Below are positions 8,238 to 20,624 of a stretch of DNA of 55,307 nt, in pieces. A program made the translations under genes and the position numbers. The DNA lies in NCBI GenBank assembly GCA_017305665.1, contig JAFKKH010000034.1:1-55307 (forward strand), in the 5' to 3' direction. The notes below the pieces were generated by a model that was not told where the DNA came from, did no database searches, and saw only the letters and a program-made list of their open reading frames with translations. Every line of letters begins with the position of its first letter. The stretch's first letter is position 1. Source of the DNA: Hyphomicrobiales bacterium. GTDB taxonomy: Bacteria > Pseudomonadota > Alphaproteobacteria > Rhizobiales > Xanthobacteraceae.

Positions 8238-8843
8238 ATGACCGACCTCACCTCCGGCGATCTTGCCACTATCTATCCCGCACCGACGCCGCGCGTGATC
8301 GCAAAGGTCCGTCCCGCGATCGACCAGCATTCCAGGAAATTCATCGAGATGTCGCCGTTCTGCGTGCTGGCGACATCGGGACCCGACGGCAGCGTCGATG
8401 CCTCGCCGCGTGGCGGCAATCCCGGTTTTGTGCACGTGGTGTCGGACTCGCATCTGGTGCTGCCGGACCGGTCCGGCAACAACCGCATCGACAGTTTCAA
8501 GAACATCACCTCCGGTCCAGGACATCTGCAACTGATCTTCTTTGTGCCCGGCATCGACGAGACCCTGCGCGTCACCGGCGTCGGAAAACTGTCGGCCGAT
8601 CCGTCGCTGCTCGCCGCCATGGAGGAATTCGACAAGCCGCCGCGCGCCGTGCTGAAGGTCACCGTCAGTGAAGCCTATTTCCACTGCGGCAAGGCGCTGA
8701 TGCGCTCAAAACTGTGGGCGCGCGAGGTGCAAGTGGAGCGCGAAGTGATGCCGAGCGTCGCCACCATCATTCACGATCAGACCGGACTCGGCGAGCCGGA
8801 AGCGCAGGCCGATATCATCGCGCGCTACAAGACCCAGCTCTGA
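8238..8843 (+). CDS. pyridoxamine 5'-phosphate oxidase-like FMN protein
   Basis: This is a 201-residue split-barrel flavoprotein. Core marks are SPFCVLATSGPDGSVDASPRGG (residues 36-57), the strand HLVLPDRSGNNRIDSFKNI that forms the FMN phosphate site, and the C-terminal RSKLW motif (about 155) at the flavin edge. The arrangement is that of the MSMEG_1061-type subgroup of the PNPOx-like superfamily, whose members bind FMN or F420 and reduce unknown substrates. It is not the biosynthetic PdxH, which has a different C-terminus. GCGGAG precedes the ATG. The downstream peptidase gene begins 75 bases later. Confidence 0.87.
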   Translation: MTDLTSGDLATIYPAPTPRVIAKVRPAIDQHSRKFIEMSPFCVLATSGPDGSVDASPRGGNPGFVHVVSDSHLVLPDRSGNNRIDSFKNITSGPGHLQLIFFVPGIDETLRVTGVGKLSADPSLLAAMEEFDKPPRAVLKVTVSEAYFHCGKALMRSKLWAREVQVEREVMPSVATIIHDQTGLGEPEAQADIIARYKTQL

Positions 8844-8918
8844 GCTGACGGACACTTTCTCATCCGATCGATGGCGGCGCACCCTCGCCCGCCACGTCGC
8901 ACCATACAGGTTGCTTTC

Positions 8919-11006
8919 ATGACCGCCGCCCCACCCCCGCCCGCCGCCGACCGCCGTCCGCACACATCCACGCACCACGGCATCGCCATTACCGACGACT
9001 ATGCCTGGCTGAAGGATGCAAACTGGCAGCAGGTGCTGCGCGAGCCAAAGCTGCTGGCGCCGGATATCCGCGCGCATCTCGAGGCCGAGAACGTCTATTC
9101 CAAAGCGCTGCTCGCGGCGACCGAACCGCTGCAGAAGCAACTCGTCGCCGAAATGCGGGGCCGCATCAAGGAAGACGATTCCACCGTCCCCTCGCCCGAT
9201 GGACCCTTCGCCTATTTCGCGAAGTATCGCGAGGGCGGCCAGCACCGCATAGTCGGCCGCCAGCCGCGCAACGGCGGCGAGGCGAAATTCCTCATCGATG
9301 GCGATGCGCTGGCCGCGGGCAAGAAATTCTTCCAGCTCGGCGGCGTCAGGCATTCGCCAAATCATCGCCTCGAGGCATGGAGCGCCGACGATCGCGGCTC
9401 GGAATATTTTACGATCCACGTACGCGACTGGGAGAGCGGCACCGATCTCGCCGACGTGATCGAGGAGACCGACGGCGGCGTGGTGTGGGCCATGGATTCG
9501 CGCGCGTTCTACTACGTCAAGCTGGACGACAATCATAGGCCGATGCAGGTCTATCGTCACCGGCTCGGCACGCCGCAATCCGACGATGCACTCGTCTACG
9601 AGGAGCAGGACACCGGCTGGTTCACCCATCTCCACGAAAGCGCCAGCGGCCGGTTCTGCGTGATCGCAGGCGGCGACCACGAGACGTCCGAGCATCGGCT
9701 GATCGATCTCGCCGAACCCGACGCGGTGCCGCGCCTGATCGCGGCGCGCGAGGACGGGGTGCAGTATTCGGTCGCCGACCGCGGCGATGAGCTGTTCATT
9801 CTCACCAACGCCGACGACGCCATCGACTTCAAGGTGATGACCGCGCCGCTGGCTGCGCCCGAGCGCGCCAACTGGCGCGATCTGATCCCCTACCGTCCGG
9901 GCACCTACGTGATCGATCTCGAGCTTTATTCCGGTCACATGGTGCGGCTCGAACGCGCCAACGCGCTGCCCTCGATCGTGATCCGCGATCTCGCGACCGG
10001 CGACGAGCACGCGATCGCCTTCGACGAAGCCGCCTACTCGCTTGACACCCACGGCGGCTATGAATTCGACACCACCACGCTGCGCTTCGGCTATTCGTCG
10101 ATGACCACGCCGACCGAGGTGTTCGACTACGACATGACGACACGGCAGCGGACCTTGCGCAAGCGCCAGGAGATTCCGTCAGGCCACAATCCCGCCGACT
10201 ACGTCACCACACGCATCATGGCCAAGGCCGACGACGGCGCCGAGGTGCCGGTGTCTATCCTGCATCGGAAAGGTCTCGCCCGCGATGGCAAAGCTCCGCT
10301 GCTGCTCTATGGCTACGGCTCCTACGGCCACGCCATGCCGGCGTCGTTCTCCACCAACCGGCTGTCGCTGGTCGATCGCGGCTTCGTCTACGCCATCGCC
10401 CACATCCGCGGCGGATCGGACAAGGGCTGGGGCTGGTATCTCGACGGCAAGCGCGAGAAGAAGACCAACAGTTTTGACGATTTCGCCGCTTGCGGCCGCG
10501 CGCTGATCGCAGCGAACTACACCTCCGCGAAAAACATCGTCGGCCACGGCGGCAGCGCCGGCGGCATGCTGATGGGCGCGGTCGCCAACCGCGCCGGCGA
10601 ACTGTTCGCTGGCATCGTGGCCGAGGTGCCGTTCGTCGACGTGCTCAACACCATGCTCGACGACACGCTGCCGCTGACGCCGCCGGAATGGCCGGAATGG
10701 GGCAACCCGATCGCAAGCGAGAAGGATTTCCGCACCATTCTATCCTATTCGCCTTACGAGAACGTCGCGGCGAAGGACTATCCGGCGATCCTCGCCATGG
10801 GCGGACTGACCGATCCGCGCGTCACCTACTGGGAGCCGGCCAAATGGATCGCGCGTCTGCGCGCCACCATGACGTCAGGCGGCCCGGTGCTGTTGCGCAC
10901 CAACATGGGCGCAGGACATGGTGGTGCATCCGGCCGCTTCGATCGGCTCGACGAGGTCGGACTCGCCTATGCGTTCGCGCTGTGGGCGGTGAAATATGAC
11001 AGTTGA
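8919..11006 (+). CDS. ptrB: oligopeptidase B-type S9 family peptidase
   Basis: This is a 695-residue prolyl-oligopeptidase family serine peptidase. The N-terminal beta-propeller begins with the family pattern RPHTSTHHGIAITDDYAWL and contains RIKEDDSTVPSP. The C-terminal alpha/beta-hydrolase domain carries the triad Ser546 (GGSAGG), Asp632 (GLTDPR) and His667 (GAGHGG). Oligopeptidase B cleaves short peptides after Arg or Lys in the cytoplasm. No signal peptide is present. The length fits the family (about 690). Start 8919 is chosen over 8871 because the added residues are Arg/Pro-rich and not family-like. The transcript probably ends before the collagen-like gene. Confidence 0.92.
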   Translation: MTAAPPPPAADRRPHTSTHHGIAITDDYAWLKDANWQQVLREPKLLAPDIRAHLEAENVYSKALLAATEPLQKQLVAEMRGRIKEDDSTVPSPDGPFAYFAKYREGGQHRIVGRQPRNGGEAKFLIDGDALAAGKKFFQLGGVRHSPNHRLEAWSADDRGSEYFTIHVRDWESGTDLADVIEETDGGVVWAMDSRAFYYVKLDDNHRPMQVYRHRLGTPQSDDALVYEEQDTGWFTHLHESASGRFCVIAGGDHETSEHRLIDLAEPDAVPRLIAAREDGVQYSVADRGDELFILTNADDAIDFKVMTAPLAAPERANWRDLIPYRPGTYVIDLELYSGHMVRLERANALPSIVIRDLATGDEHAIAFDEAAYSLDTHGGYEFDTTTLRFGYSSMTTPTEVFDYDMTTRQRTLRKRQEIPSGHNPADYVTTRIMAKADDGAEVPVSILHRKGLARDGKAPLLLYGYGSYGHAMPASFSTNRLSLVDRGFVYAIAHIRGGSDKGWGWYLDGKREKKTNSFDDFAACGRALIAANYTSAKNIVGHGGSAGGMLMGAVANRAGELFAGIVAEVPFVDVLNTMLDDTLPLTPPEWPEWGNPIASEKDFRTILSYSPYENVAAKDYPAILAMGGLTDPRVTYWEPAKWIARLRATMTSGGPVLLRTNMGAGHGGASGRFDRLDEVGLAYAFALWAVKYDS

Positions 11007-11097
11007 AAGCGCGACATCAGTTTGACGTCACGAATTGATACGCGTGGGCTGGCTGATACATTCACACCAAGATCAGGATCGTGAGAGGAACAATTAC

Positions 11098-11625
11098 GTG
11101 GCAGGTGAAACGCGCGGCAAGCAGGGACCGCAGGGTATCCCCGGCGTTCAGGGATCGCCGGGCCGGACCGGTCCGCAAGGCAAACCGGGACCGCGTGGCG
11201 CACCTGGCAAATCCGGCAGTCAGGGTCCGACAGGAAAAGCGGGACCGCAGGGCAAGGCCGGTCTTGACGGCAAGCCAGGCCGCGACGGCAAGCCTGGAGC
11301 GAATGGCAAGCCCGGCACAGACGGTAAACCCGGTGTGGATGGCAAGGCAGGACCGCAAGGGCCGCGCGGCGAACAAGGCCCGCCCGGACGGCTGCCGTCG
11401 ATCGAAGAGGTTCTCCCCTGGATCGAAAAGATCGTTGAAGCCTGGGGCGAGCATCAGCGGCGGCAAACCATCGAGGCCGAGCACCGGCTGCTCGCCGAGC
11501 AGCAGCGTATCGACGCCGAGCGCACACTCGCCGAGACCCTGAAGGACGACGACGTGGACGATGGCGACCGGAAAAAGAAGAAGAAAGACAAACGCCGCCG
11601 GCGAAAGGACGCCGACGGCGAATAG
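11098..11625 (+). CDS. collagen-like Gly-X-Y repeat protein
   Basis: The 175-residue product has 30 uninterrupted Gly-X-Y triplets (about residues 8-97), rich in Pro, Lys, Gln and Asp at X and Y (GKP, GPQ, GKA, GRD), enough to build a stable bacterial collagen triple helix. A helical region follows ([21 protein letters not shown], then [18 protein letters not shown]), a plausible trimerising coiled coil. The end is very basic ([12 protein letters not shown]). There is no signal peptide or anchor, which is unusual. The GTG at 11098 is chosen because GAGAGGA lies at 11083-11089. An ATG at 11035 would add 21 unlikely residues. It ends before a terminator shared with bfr. Confidence 0.8.
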   Translation: MAGETRGKQGPQGIPGVQGSPGRTGPQGKPGPRGAPGKSGSQGPTGKAGPQGKAGLDGKPGRDGKPGANGKPGTDGKPGVDGKAGPQGPRGEQGPPGRLPSIEEVLPWIEKIVEAWGEHQRRQTIEAEHRLLAEQQRIDAERTLAETLKDDDVDDGDRKKKKKDKRRRRKDADGE

Positions 11626-11642
11626 CAGGCTTGGTCGGAGGC

Positions 11643-11672
11643 TGTGACGGTTCAGCGAACCGTCACATTACC
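11643..11672. terminator. bidirectional hairpin terminator
   Basis: A perfect 11-bp stem, TGTGACGGTTC with GAACCGTCACA around a 3-base AGC loop, lies between the converging collagen-like and bacterioferritin genes. The run TTACC follows on the plus strand. It probably ends both transcripts. Confidence 0.65.
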
Positions 11673-11701
11673 TTTCGAGTTCATGGCCCTCGGCCAACAT
11701 C

Positions 11702-12184
11702 TCAGTCGTGGTCGAGCTCGCCGATGTGCTTCTGCGAGTAGAGTTCGACGCCGATCTTCTTGACCAGGTCGATCTGGGTTTCGAGGAAGTCGATGTGGCT
11801 TTCCTCGTCCTTCATCAGGCTCTCGAAAATATCGCGGGTAACGTAATCCTTCGCCGCGTGGCAGTGCGTCGCGGCCTTCTCGTACAGCGCGCGCGCCGAA
11901 TATTCCGCCTTGAGGTCGCAATCCAGCACCTCCTTGACGTTCTGGCCGATGTGCAAGGGATCGAGCACCTGCATGTTCGGAAAGCCGTCGAGGAAGATGA
12001 TGCGATCGATCAGCTTGTCGGCGTGCTGCATCTCCTCGATGGATTCCGCGCGCCATTTCTTGGCGAGATCCTTGAGGCCCCAGTTGTCGAGCAGGCGATA
12101 GTGCAGCCAATACTGATTGACCGCGGTCAGTTCATGACGGAGCGCCTTGTTCAGGAAATCGATGACTTTTGGATCGCCCTTCAT
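11702..12184 (-). CDS. bfr: bacterioferritin
   Basis: The 160-residue protein has the exact length and residues of bacterioferritin: ferroxidase ligands Glu18, Glu51 and His54, Tyr25, heme-ligand Met52, and later Glu ligands in DCDLKAEY and KDEESHID. It forms 24-subunit shells that oxidise and store iron in the cytoplasm. Start 12184 (MKGDPKV) gives the family N-terminus. The frame is open to 12229 but those residues are not family-like. An Irr-type palindrome sits 63 bases upstream. The ferredoxin gene bfd lies upstream on the same strand, so storage and release of iron are encoded together. Confidence 0.97.
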   Translation of the reverse strand: MKGDPKVIDFLNKALRHELTAVNQYWLHYRLLDNWGLKDLAKKWRAESIEEMQHADKLIDRIIFLDGFPNMQVLDPLHIGQNVKEVLDCDLKAEYSARALYEKAATHCHAAKDYVTRDIFESLMKDEESHIDFLETQIDLVKKIGVELYSQKHIGELDHD

Positions 12185-12246
12185 GGAGCCACTCCTGTTT
12201 TGTGCCTTGATGCTTGCCGGGTCGGCCATCCGGTCTGCCGACCTAG

Positions 12247-12263
12247 TTTAGAACACTTCTAAA
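12247..12263. promoter_or_regulatory. Irr iron-control element (ICE box) upstream of bfr
   Basis: TTTAGAA-CAC-TTCTAAA is a perfect 7-3-7 inverted repeat, matching the ICE box bound by the heme-responsive regulator Irr in Rhizobiales. It lies 63 bases before the bfr start and after the bfd stop. By precedent, Irr represses iron-storage genes when iron is scarce. The palindrome is directly visible; the regulator assignment is by motif. Confidence 0.85.
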
Positions 12264-12350
12264 TCAGATCGGGCACAACCACAATGCCTCGCGAGCAGCG
12301 GACGCTCGCTGATTTCGGCCAATGGTGAGTTGAAAACGGCGGAAAGCCTG

Positions 12351-12608
12351 TCAAGCGGCGATATCGGCCCCGATGCCTTCGACCGCGGCGTGCGCTGCGG
12401 TATGAGGACACCCTTCGCAGCATTCGCGGGCGCAGGCGCCAAGTGCCTCGGTGATGATCTTCTTGATGGTCCGGGCACATCGGCCACATTCGGCGCTACA
12501 GCCGAGGCAGCCATAGACCTGCTTGGCAGAGCGCGCCACTTCATCGGTGGCGGTCACGGCGGAGCGGACGTCGTGATCGGTCAATACGTTGCAGGAACAG
12601 ACGATCAT
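12351..12608 (-). CDS. bfd: bacterioferritin-associated ferredoxin
   Basis: The 85-residue [2Fe-2S] protein begins MIVCSCNVLTDHDV, placing Cys4 and Cys6 exactly as in Bfd. The second pair lies in CLGCSAECGRC (residues 34-44), which gives more cysteines than the minimal C-x2-C. Bfd docks on bacterioferritin and supplies electrons to release stored iron. The ATG at 12608 is preferred to 12620 because it gives the canonical N-terminus. bfr follows 166 bases downstream with its own Irr box, so bfr is probably also transcribed separately. No Irr palindrome is visible before bfd. Confidence 0.92.
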   Translation of the reverse strand: MIVCSCNVLTDHDVRSAVTATDEVARSAKQVYGCLGCSAECGRCARTIKKIITEALGACARECCEGCPHTAAHAAVEGIGADIAA

Positions 12609-12924
12609 GAAAACTGGCAAAACCCGGACTTCAGATGTCGTTATCGATATTGAACCATCTCGCTCCGTGCAAAGGGAAAACCGGCTCTTTCAAGCTATTC
12701 CAAACTGACTGAAGACCTGGAACAGGAAAGGGCCGCCCGCCGCCATCTTGCTCCGGCAAGCCGCATCGGTAACACCCTGAAATCGGTGCCAAAATCGTCA
12801 CGTCGCCCTCAGGATCATGGCAGGATTGGGCGTTTTCCGTTCATTGATCATTCAAATCCGATGTGGAATCCTTTGCCGTAAGATCGATGCTCCGCATCGG
12901 TCGGTGCAGGAGGAATGTGAAGCC
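12609..12924. other. 316-base gap between bfd and a small secreted protein gene
   Basis: This is the divergent space between bfd and the first of two paralogous secreted proteins, so both promoters should lie here. I see no open frame worth calling, no RNA gene, and no clear Irr palindrome. AGGAGGA at 12909-12915 is the ribosome site of the plus-strand gene. Confidence 0.5.
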
Positions 12925-13248
12925 ATGAAGAGAACATTGATCGCATTGGCGACGGCTGCCACGCTGGTCACAGCGCTGGCTGCGCCTCAAGCCGCCGAAG
13001 CGCGCGGCGGCCGTATCGCGGCCGGCATCGCGGGTGGATTGATTGGCGGCGCCCTCCTCGGCGGCGCGCTGGCTGCCCCCAGATATTACGGCCCGGGTTA
13101 CTACGGCTATGGTCCCGCGTATTACGGTCCGGGCTACGGTTACTACGGCGGTCCGGCCTATGTGGCCGCCCCCGATTGCTACTGGCAGCGCCAGCGCTTC
13201 TGGGACGGCTACGGCTGGCGGATCCGGCGCGTCCGGGTGTGCGGCTGA
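12925..13248 (+). CDS. small secreted Gly/Tyr-rich protein, tandem paralogue 1
   Basis: The 107-residue product has a signal peptide (MKRTLIALATAATLV..., cut near EARGG), a glycine-zipper hydrophobic segment (GIAGGLIGGALLGGALA), a Tyr/Gly/Pro stretch (YYGPGYYGYGPAYYG), and a C-terminal RQRFWDGYGWRIRRVRVC. AGGAGG lies about ten bases before the ATG. The glycine zipper suggests insertion in or packing against a membrane, while the cysteines in PDCYW and VRVCG could form a disulfide. The next gene encodes a paralogue with the same layout but without the Tyr/Gly insert. The function is unknown; such proteins are common in Bradyrhizobium. Confidence 0.85.
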   Translation: MKRTLIALATAATLVTALAAPQAAEARGGRIAAGIAGGLIGGALLGGALAAPRYYGPGYYGYGPAYYGPGYGYYGGPAYVAAPDCYWQRQRFWDGYGWRIRRVRVCG

Positions 13249-13323
13249 TCGAGACCGATCCCGATTTAACGAATCAGCCTCCGGCTTGTACGATCAGTGC
13301 GATCCGGAGCGCTACGTGCGATG

Positions 13324-13348
13324 GCCTGAAAAAGCCGTTTTTTCAGGC
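13324..13348 (+). terminator. hairpin terminator between paralogues
   Basis: GCCTGAAAAA and TTTTTTCAGGC pair around GCCG, giving a 10-bp stem with an in-stem T run. It lies about 75 bases after the first paralogue and suggests that the second has its own promoter. Confidence 0.6.
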
Positions 13349-13496
13349 AAGTGAGTTGCAAACGTTTCCGTCAGGTTGATGTTGGGCGCTTCAAGGCGAG
13401 ACATTCTAAGTGAAGCAGTCGGCTTGAATGACGGCGTGTAAGTAGCCCTAAACCCTGCGCCCGACCGTGGCGCTATCCTTCAGGAGAGACCCCAAG

Positions 13497-13775
13497 ATGA
13501 AGAAGACAGTTTTTGCCCTCCTCGCCGCTGCGACGGTTGCGGTCGGCTCGATCGCCACGGCTCCGCAGGCGCAGGCACGCGGCGGCGCTGTCGCGGCCGG
13601 CGTGCTCGGTGGTCTGGTCGGCGGTGCCCTTATCGGCGGTGCGATCGCCAACAGCCGTCCGGCCTATGCCGAGCCCGCTCCGGTCTATGTGGAAGAGCCG
13701 CCATGCCGTTTGGTTCGCGAGCGCTTCTGGGACGGTTACGGCTGGCGCTTCCGCCGCGTCCGGGTTTGCGATTGA
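13497..13775 (+). CDS. small secreted protein, tandem paralogue 2
   Basis: The 92-residue product repeats the plan of the upstream gene: signal peptide with QAQARGG cleavage region, glycine zipper (VLGGLVGGALIGGAIA), a short Pro/Glu linker (EPAPVYVEEPPC) in place of the Tyr/Gly stretch, then RERFWDGYGWRFRRVRVC. The final 18 residues are nearly identical to paralogue 1, so they are probably the functional part. GGAGAGAC precedes the ATG. A strong terminator follows. The role is unknown, most likely envelope or periplasm. Confidence 0.85.
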   Translation: MKKTVFALLAAATVAVGSIATAPQAQARGGAVAAGVLGGLVGGALIGGAIANSRPAYAEPAPVYVEEPPCRLVRERFWDGYGWRFRRVRVCD

Positions 13776-13801
13776 TCCGAACCTGCCGATCTGAATTGGG
13801 A

Positions 13802-13825
13802 AACCCGGCTTCGGCCGGGTTTTTC
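13802..13825 (+). terminator. rho-independent terminator
   Basis: An AACCCGGC/GCCGGGTT stem with the very stable TTCG tetraloop is followed by TTTTCTTT. It ends the paralogue-2 transcript 27 bases after the stop and before the converging transglycosylase gene. Confidence 0.88.
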
Positions 13826-13897
13826 TTTGGCGCGAAATCATTCTGACGCGTTTTCTTCACGCGAACCGGAAAACCGCTTCGCTCAAAACGCTGCGGA

Positions 13898-15160
13898 TCA
13901 GCGACCCGCCTGCATCGCGCGCAGCACCGCATCGCTCGGCCAGCAATCCACCTTGATCCGCGCCGATTTCTGGTAGGTGCCGAGCGCGGCCCGCGTCAGC
14001 ATCCCCGCCTTGCCGTCGATCTTGTCCTTGTACAGGCCGAGCCGCGTCAAATGCCGCTGCATTGCCTCGACGTCGCGGCTACGCAACTGCGTCGATGCCG
14101 ACCACGGTGTCGCAAACGGCAGCGGGCTCGTCATGCGATCGGCGAGATGCCCGACGAACAGCACGTAAAGATCGGAGAAATTGTATTCCTTGATGACGAA
14201 GTAGTTTTTCGTGGTCAGGAACGACGGGCCATAGATGCCTTCGGGTTGCAGCAACGATGCCGGCTGCGCACGCTCCGCCGCGGTCAGCTTTTGACCGCGC
14301 ACCGGCGTAAACCCCTCGCGCAGCCATTCGCCGATCGGCTTCGTCACCTCGGGCACGCCCTGCGTGCAGTCGGCATTCGCGGGAGCACGCACTTCGTAGG
14401 CCCAGCGCACACCGGGTTGCCAGCCCTTGTTGACCAATTGGCGCGCGGCCGATGCCAGTGCGTCCGGCACCGAGGTCCAGATATCGACGCGACCATCGCC
14501 GTCGAAGTCGACGCCGTGCTTTGCAAGTTCCGACGGCAGGAATTGCGTGAGACCGGTGGCGCCGCCCCATGAGGCCGTGAAATTCTTGCGCGAGACGTCG
14601 CCATGCTGCAGCAGCAGCAATCCGTCGATGAACTCCGTGCGATACTGGTCCTTGCGGCGGCCGACATAGGCCTGCGTCGCTAGCACGCGCATCGCGTCAT
14701 AAGGCAGCGCGTAGCGGCCGTAGTCGGTCTCGCGGCCCCAGATCGCCAGAATGATCGGCGCGGGCACACCAAAGCGCTTCTCGATCGCGTTCAGCGTCGG
14801 ACGGTATTTCTGCAGCAGCCGCTGCCCTTCAGCCGCGAGCCGCGCGATGGTCTTTTCCTTGATGTAGTCCGCCGGCACCTGCACGAACTCGGCCTGCGAC
14901 GGCGCGCCGGTGGCGGGCCGTCCCGGCAGGATCAGATCGGGCAGCTTGTAATCGGGCTTGAGGTTTGCGGTGACAGTATCGAACGTCGCGCGCGTGACGC
15001 CAGCCTTCTGCGCCTCAGGCCAGAGCGAGACGAGGAAGCGCGCGAAGCCGGCATCGGCCGCCTGCGCCTGCGACATCCCGGCTCCCAAAGCGATCACGAC
15101 CACGATCGCGATGGCGAGCCACGGCCGGCACCAGACGTCGTCCCTGCCCGGCGCCGTCAT
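13898..15160 (-). CDS. lytic murein transglycosylase (MltB-like) with peptidoglycan-binding domain
   Basis: The 420-residue protein has a signal peptide/anchor (about residues 12-35). An SLT_2/MltB-type catalytic domain follows, with Glu144 in WGRETDYGRY as the catalytic acid and GATGLTQFLPS later. A C-terminal peptidoglycan-binding repeat (RDVEAMQRHLTRLGLYKDKIDGKAG...) ends the protein. It would cleave glycan strands in the periplasm to 1,6-anhydro products. ATG at 15160 starts two bases after the stop of the UPF0114 gene, so the pair form an operon. The open frame reaches upstream to 15430 but overlaps that gene in another frame. Confidence 0.92.
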   Translation of the reverse strand: MTAPGRDDVWCRPWLAIAIVVVIALGAGMSQAQAADAGFARFLVSLWPEAQKAGVTRATFDTVTANLKPDYKLPDLILPGRPATGAPSQAEFVQVPADYIKEKTIARLAAEGQRLLQKYRPTLNAIEKRFGVPAPIILAIWGRETDYGRYALPYDAMRVLATQAYVGRRKDQYRTEFIDGLLLLQHGDVSRKNFTASWGGATGLTQFLPSELAKHGVDFDGDGRVDIWTSVPDALASAARQLVNKGWQPGVRWAYEVRAPANADCTQGVPEVTKPIGEWLREGFTPVRGQKLTAAERAQPASLLQPEGIYGPSFLTTKNYFVIKEYNFSDLYVLFVGHLADRMTSPLPFATPWSASTQLRSRDVEAMQRHLTRLGLYKDKIDGKAGMLTRAALGTYQKSARIKVDCWPSDAVLRAMQAGR

Positions 15161-15162
15161 GC

Positions 15163-15768
15163 TCAATGCTCCGCCTGCTGACCGTGCGCGGCGGCGAGCG
15201 ACTCGCTCGAGATGCGATCGACAAAGGCGATGCCGATCGCGGAGATAATGAACACCACGTGGATGATGGTCTGCCACATCACGCCGCTCTCGGTGTAGTT
15301 GGTGGTGCGCGCCGCACTGCCGAGGTTTCCGGCCTCGATGAAGGTCCGCAGCAGGTGGATCGAGGAGATGCCGATGATCGCCATCGCGAGCTTGATCTTG
15401 AGAACGCTGGCGTTGACGTGGCTGAGCCACTCCGGCTCGTCCGGATGACCTTCGAGATTGAGCCGCGATACGAAGGTCTCGTAGCCGCCGACGATGACCA
15501 TCACCAGAAGGTTCGAGATCATCACCACGTCGATCAGGCCGAGCACCACCAGCATGATCTGTTGCTCGGTAAAATCGAAGGAGTGCGCGATGAGGTGCCA
15601 GAGTTCTTTCAGGAACAGGACGACATAAACACCCTGGGCGACGATCAGGCCGATATAGAGCGGCAACTGCAGCCAGCGCGACGAGAAGATCAGCATCGGC
15701 AGCGGGCGTAAGGCAGTGGCAGCGGCGCTTCCCTTGGGAGGTAGCGGGGTTTCAGGCGTCAGGGACAT
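15163..15768 (-). CDS. UPF0114 (YqhA/TIGR00645) family membrane protein
   Basis: The 201-residue protein has about four membrane helices: [69 protein letters not shown] and [29 protein letters not shown] and [17 protein letters not shown] are the diagnostic blocks of the YqhA family, whose function is unknown. It lies directly upstream of the lytic transglycosylase, two bases apart, which hints at a joint envelope role, though pairing could be local. The ATG at 15768 begins a Pro-rich cytosolic leader of about 24 residues. Confidence 0.9.
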   Translation of the reverse strand: MSLTPETPLPPKGSAAATALRPLPMLIFSSRWLQLPLYIGLIVAQGVYVVLFLKELWHLIAHSFDFTEQQIMLVVLGLIDVVMISNLLVMVIVGGYETFVSRLNLEGHPDEPEWLSHVNASVLKIKLAMAIIGISSIHLLRTFIEAGNLGSAARTTNYTESGVMWQTIIHVVFIISAIGIAFVDRISSESLAAAHGQQAEH

Positions 15769-15966
15769 GGTTTGGTCTCGTCATGGCGGGAGAAGCGTTC
15801 TATTCGACGCACTGTGACTGAATCGAGACGGCAGGCCGCGGCAAAACGCAGCGCGAGAACCTGCGCAGCATACCTTGATTCACCGCTTTCGCGACATCGG
15901 GCGGCCGGGCATGTGGCGAAACCGCCTCATGCCGATCGAATCACACGCGATTGAACTGGAAATGAC

Positions 15967-16737
15967 TTACTTGACCGCCACCACGAAGAACCGTGGGAAA
16001 CGCAGGATGACCTTGCCGTCGACCTGCGCCGGATAGGCAGCGGCGACCCGCGCGGTATATTCGCGGATGAATTCCTTGCGTTCGGCCGGCTCCAGCGGAT
16101 CGACGAACGGCTTCAGGCCCGTTCCCTTGACCCACTCGACGATCGCCGCGGCATCGGCGAGGACGTGATTATAGATGGTGTGCCAGATCTCGATCCGCTG
16201 GCAGAGCGGCCGCAGCGCGTCGTAATAGGCGCCCGGCTTCGGCAGCACGTCGCGTGCGCGCGCGGCATCGGCGAGCGTCTCGCGCCACGGCCCGGCATGC
16301 GCCACTTCGCGCATCATCACGTGACTGGGCTCGTCAAGATTGTCAGGCATCTGGGCCGCCAGTGCGCCGCCGGCCGGCAGCGCGCCGAGCAGCCGCTGCA
16401 ATTGCCGCAGGTGATCCGGTACCCATTGGAAGATCGCATTCGCAAACAGCACGTCGGTATTCGCCGGCGGCACCCAGTGCGCAACATTGGCTTCGACGAA
16501 TGTCTGCTTGGGCAACCGCTCGCGCGCCTGGCGCAACATGTCGGCTGAGGTGTCGATGCCCATGATTTCGGCGTTCGACCAGCGCTGGACCAGAAGCTCC
16601 GTCGAGTTGCCGGGACCGCATCCGATATCGACGGCCTTGCGCGGCGCTGCCAGCGGAATCTGCGCCAGCAAATCGCGTGATGGCCGCGTCCGCTCGTCCT
16701 CGAATTTCAGATATTGTTGTGCGCTCCAGTCGGCCAT
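15967..16737 (-). CDS. tam: trans-aconitate 2-methyltransferase
   Basis: The 256-residue class I methyltransferase starts with [19 protein letters not shown], the recognisable Tam N-terminus, followed by the SAM-binding [14 protein letters not shown] (residues 36-49) and [14 protein letters not shown]. Tam methylates trans-aconitate, a by-product that inhibits aconitase, using S-adenosylmethionine in the cytoplasm. The C-terminal [26 protein letters not shown] agrees with the family. It is monocistronic: it is separated from ettA by about 210 bases that hold no recognisable gene. Length equals the E. coli enzyme. Confidence 0.93.
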   Translation of the reverse strand: MADWSAQQYLKFEDERTRPSRDLLAQIPLAAPRKAVDIGCGPGNSTELLVQRWSNAEIMGIDTSADMLRQARERLPKQTFVEANVAHWVPPANTDVLFANAIFQWVPDHLRQLQRLLGALPAGGALAAQMPDNLDEPSHVMMREVAHAGPWRETLADAARARDVLPKPGAYYDALRPLCQRIEIWHTIYNHVLADAAAIVEWVKGTGLKPFVDPLEPAERKEFIREYTARVAAAYPAQVDGKVILRFPRFFVVAVK

Positions 16738-16950
16738 GGTCGCGATCCTCTCAGGCGGCGGTGCCTGCCCTTAGGCCATCCGGAGAGGGGCTGCAAGACC
16801 GCAAGCATCGCCGCTGCCGGGGAGCAGATGCGCGCGTTTGGCAAGCGTCCATGGCCTGCCCCCGTGCGGCTCAGGGGTTACACAAGACGTCAGGCTGACA
16901 ACTGTTCGGCAGGACCTTTTACGCAACGCGCAGGCGGCGTGCGCCCACCC

Positions 16951-20568
<3,618 letters not shown>

Positions 20569-20575
20569 TAAACTA

Positions 20576-20600
20576 CGCCCCGGCGAGAGCCGGGGCGTTC
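20576..20600 (+). terminator. hairpin after gdhA
   Basis: A perfect 9-bp stem CGCCCCGGC/GCCGGGGCG with a GAGA tetraloop begins eight bases after the gdhA stop. Only TT follows, so it may attenuate or stabilise the transcript rather than fully end it before the dehydrogenase gene at 20625. Confidence 0.5.
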
Positions 20601-20624
20601 CATACCGGCAAGGATACGAGCATC

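Noticed and set aside
11098-11400. Gly-X-Y stretch as a possible sequencing or assembly repeat artefact
   Set aside because: The triplets vary in codon and residue, the frame is intact on both sides and a ribosome site precedes it.
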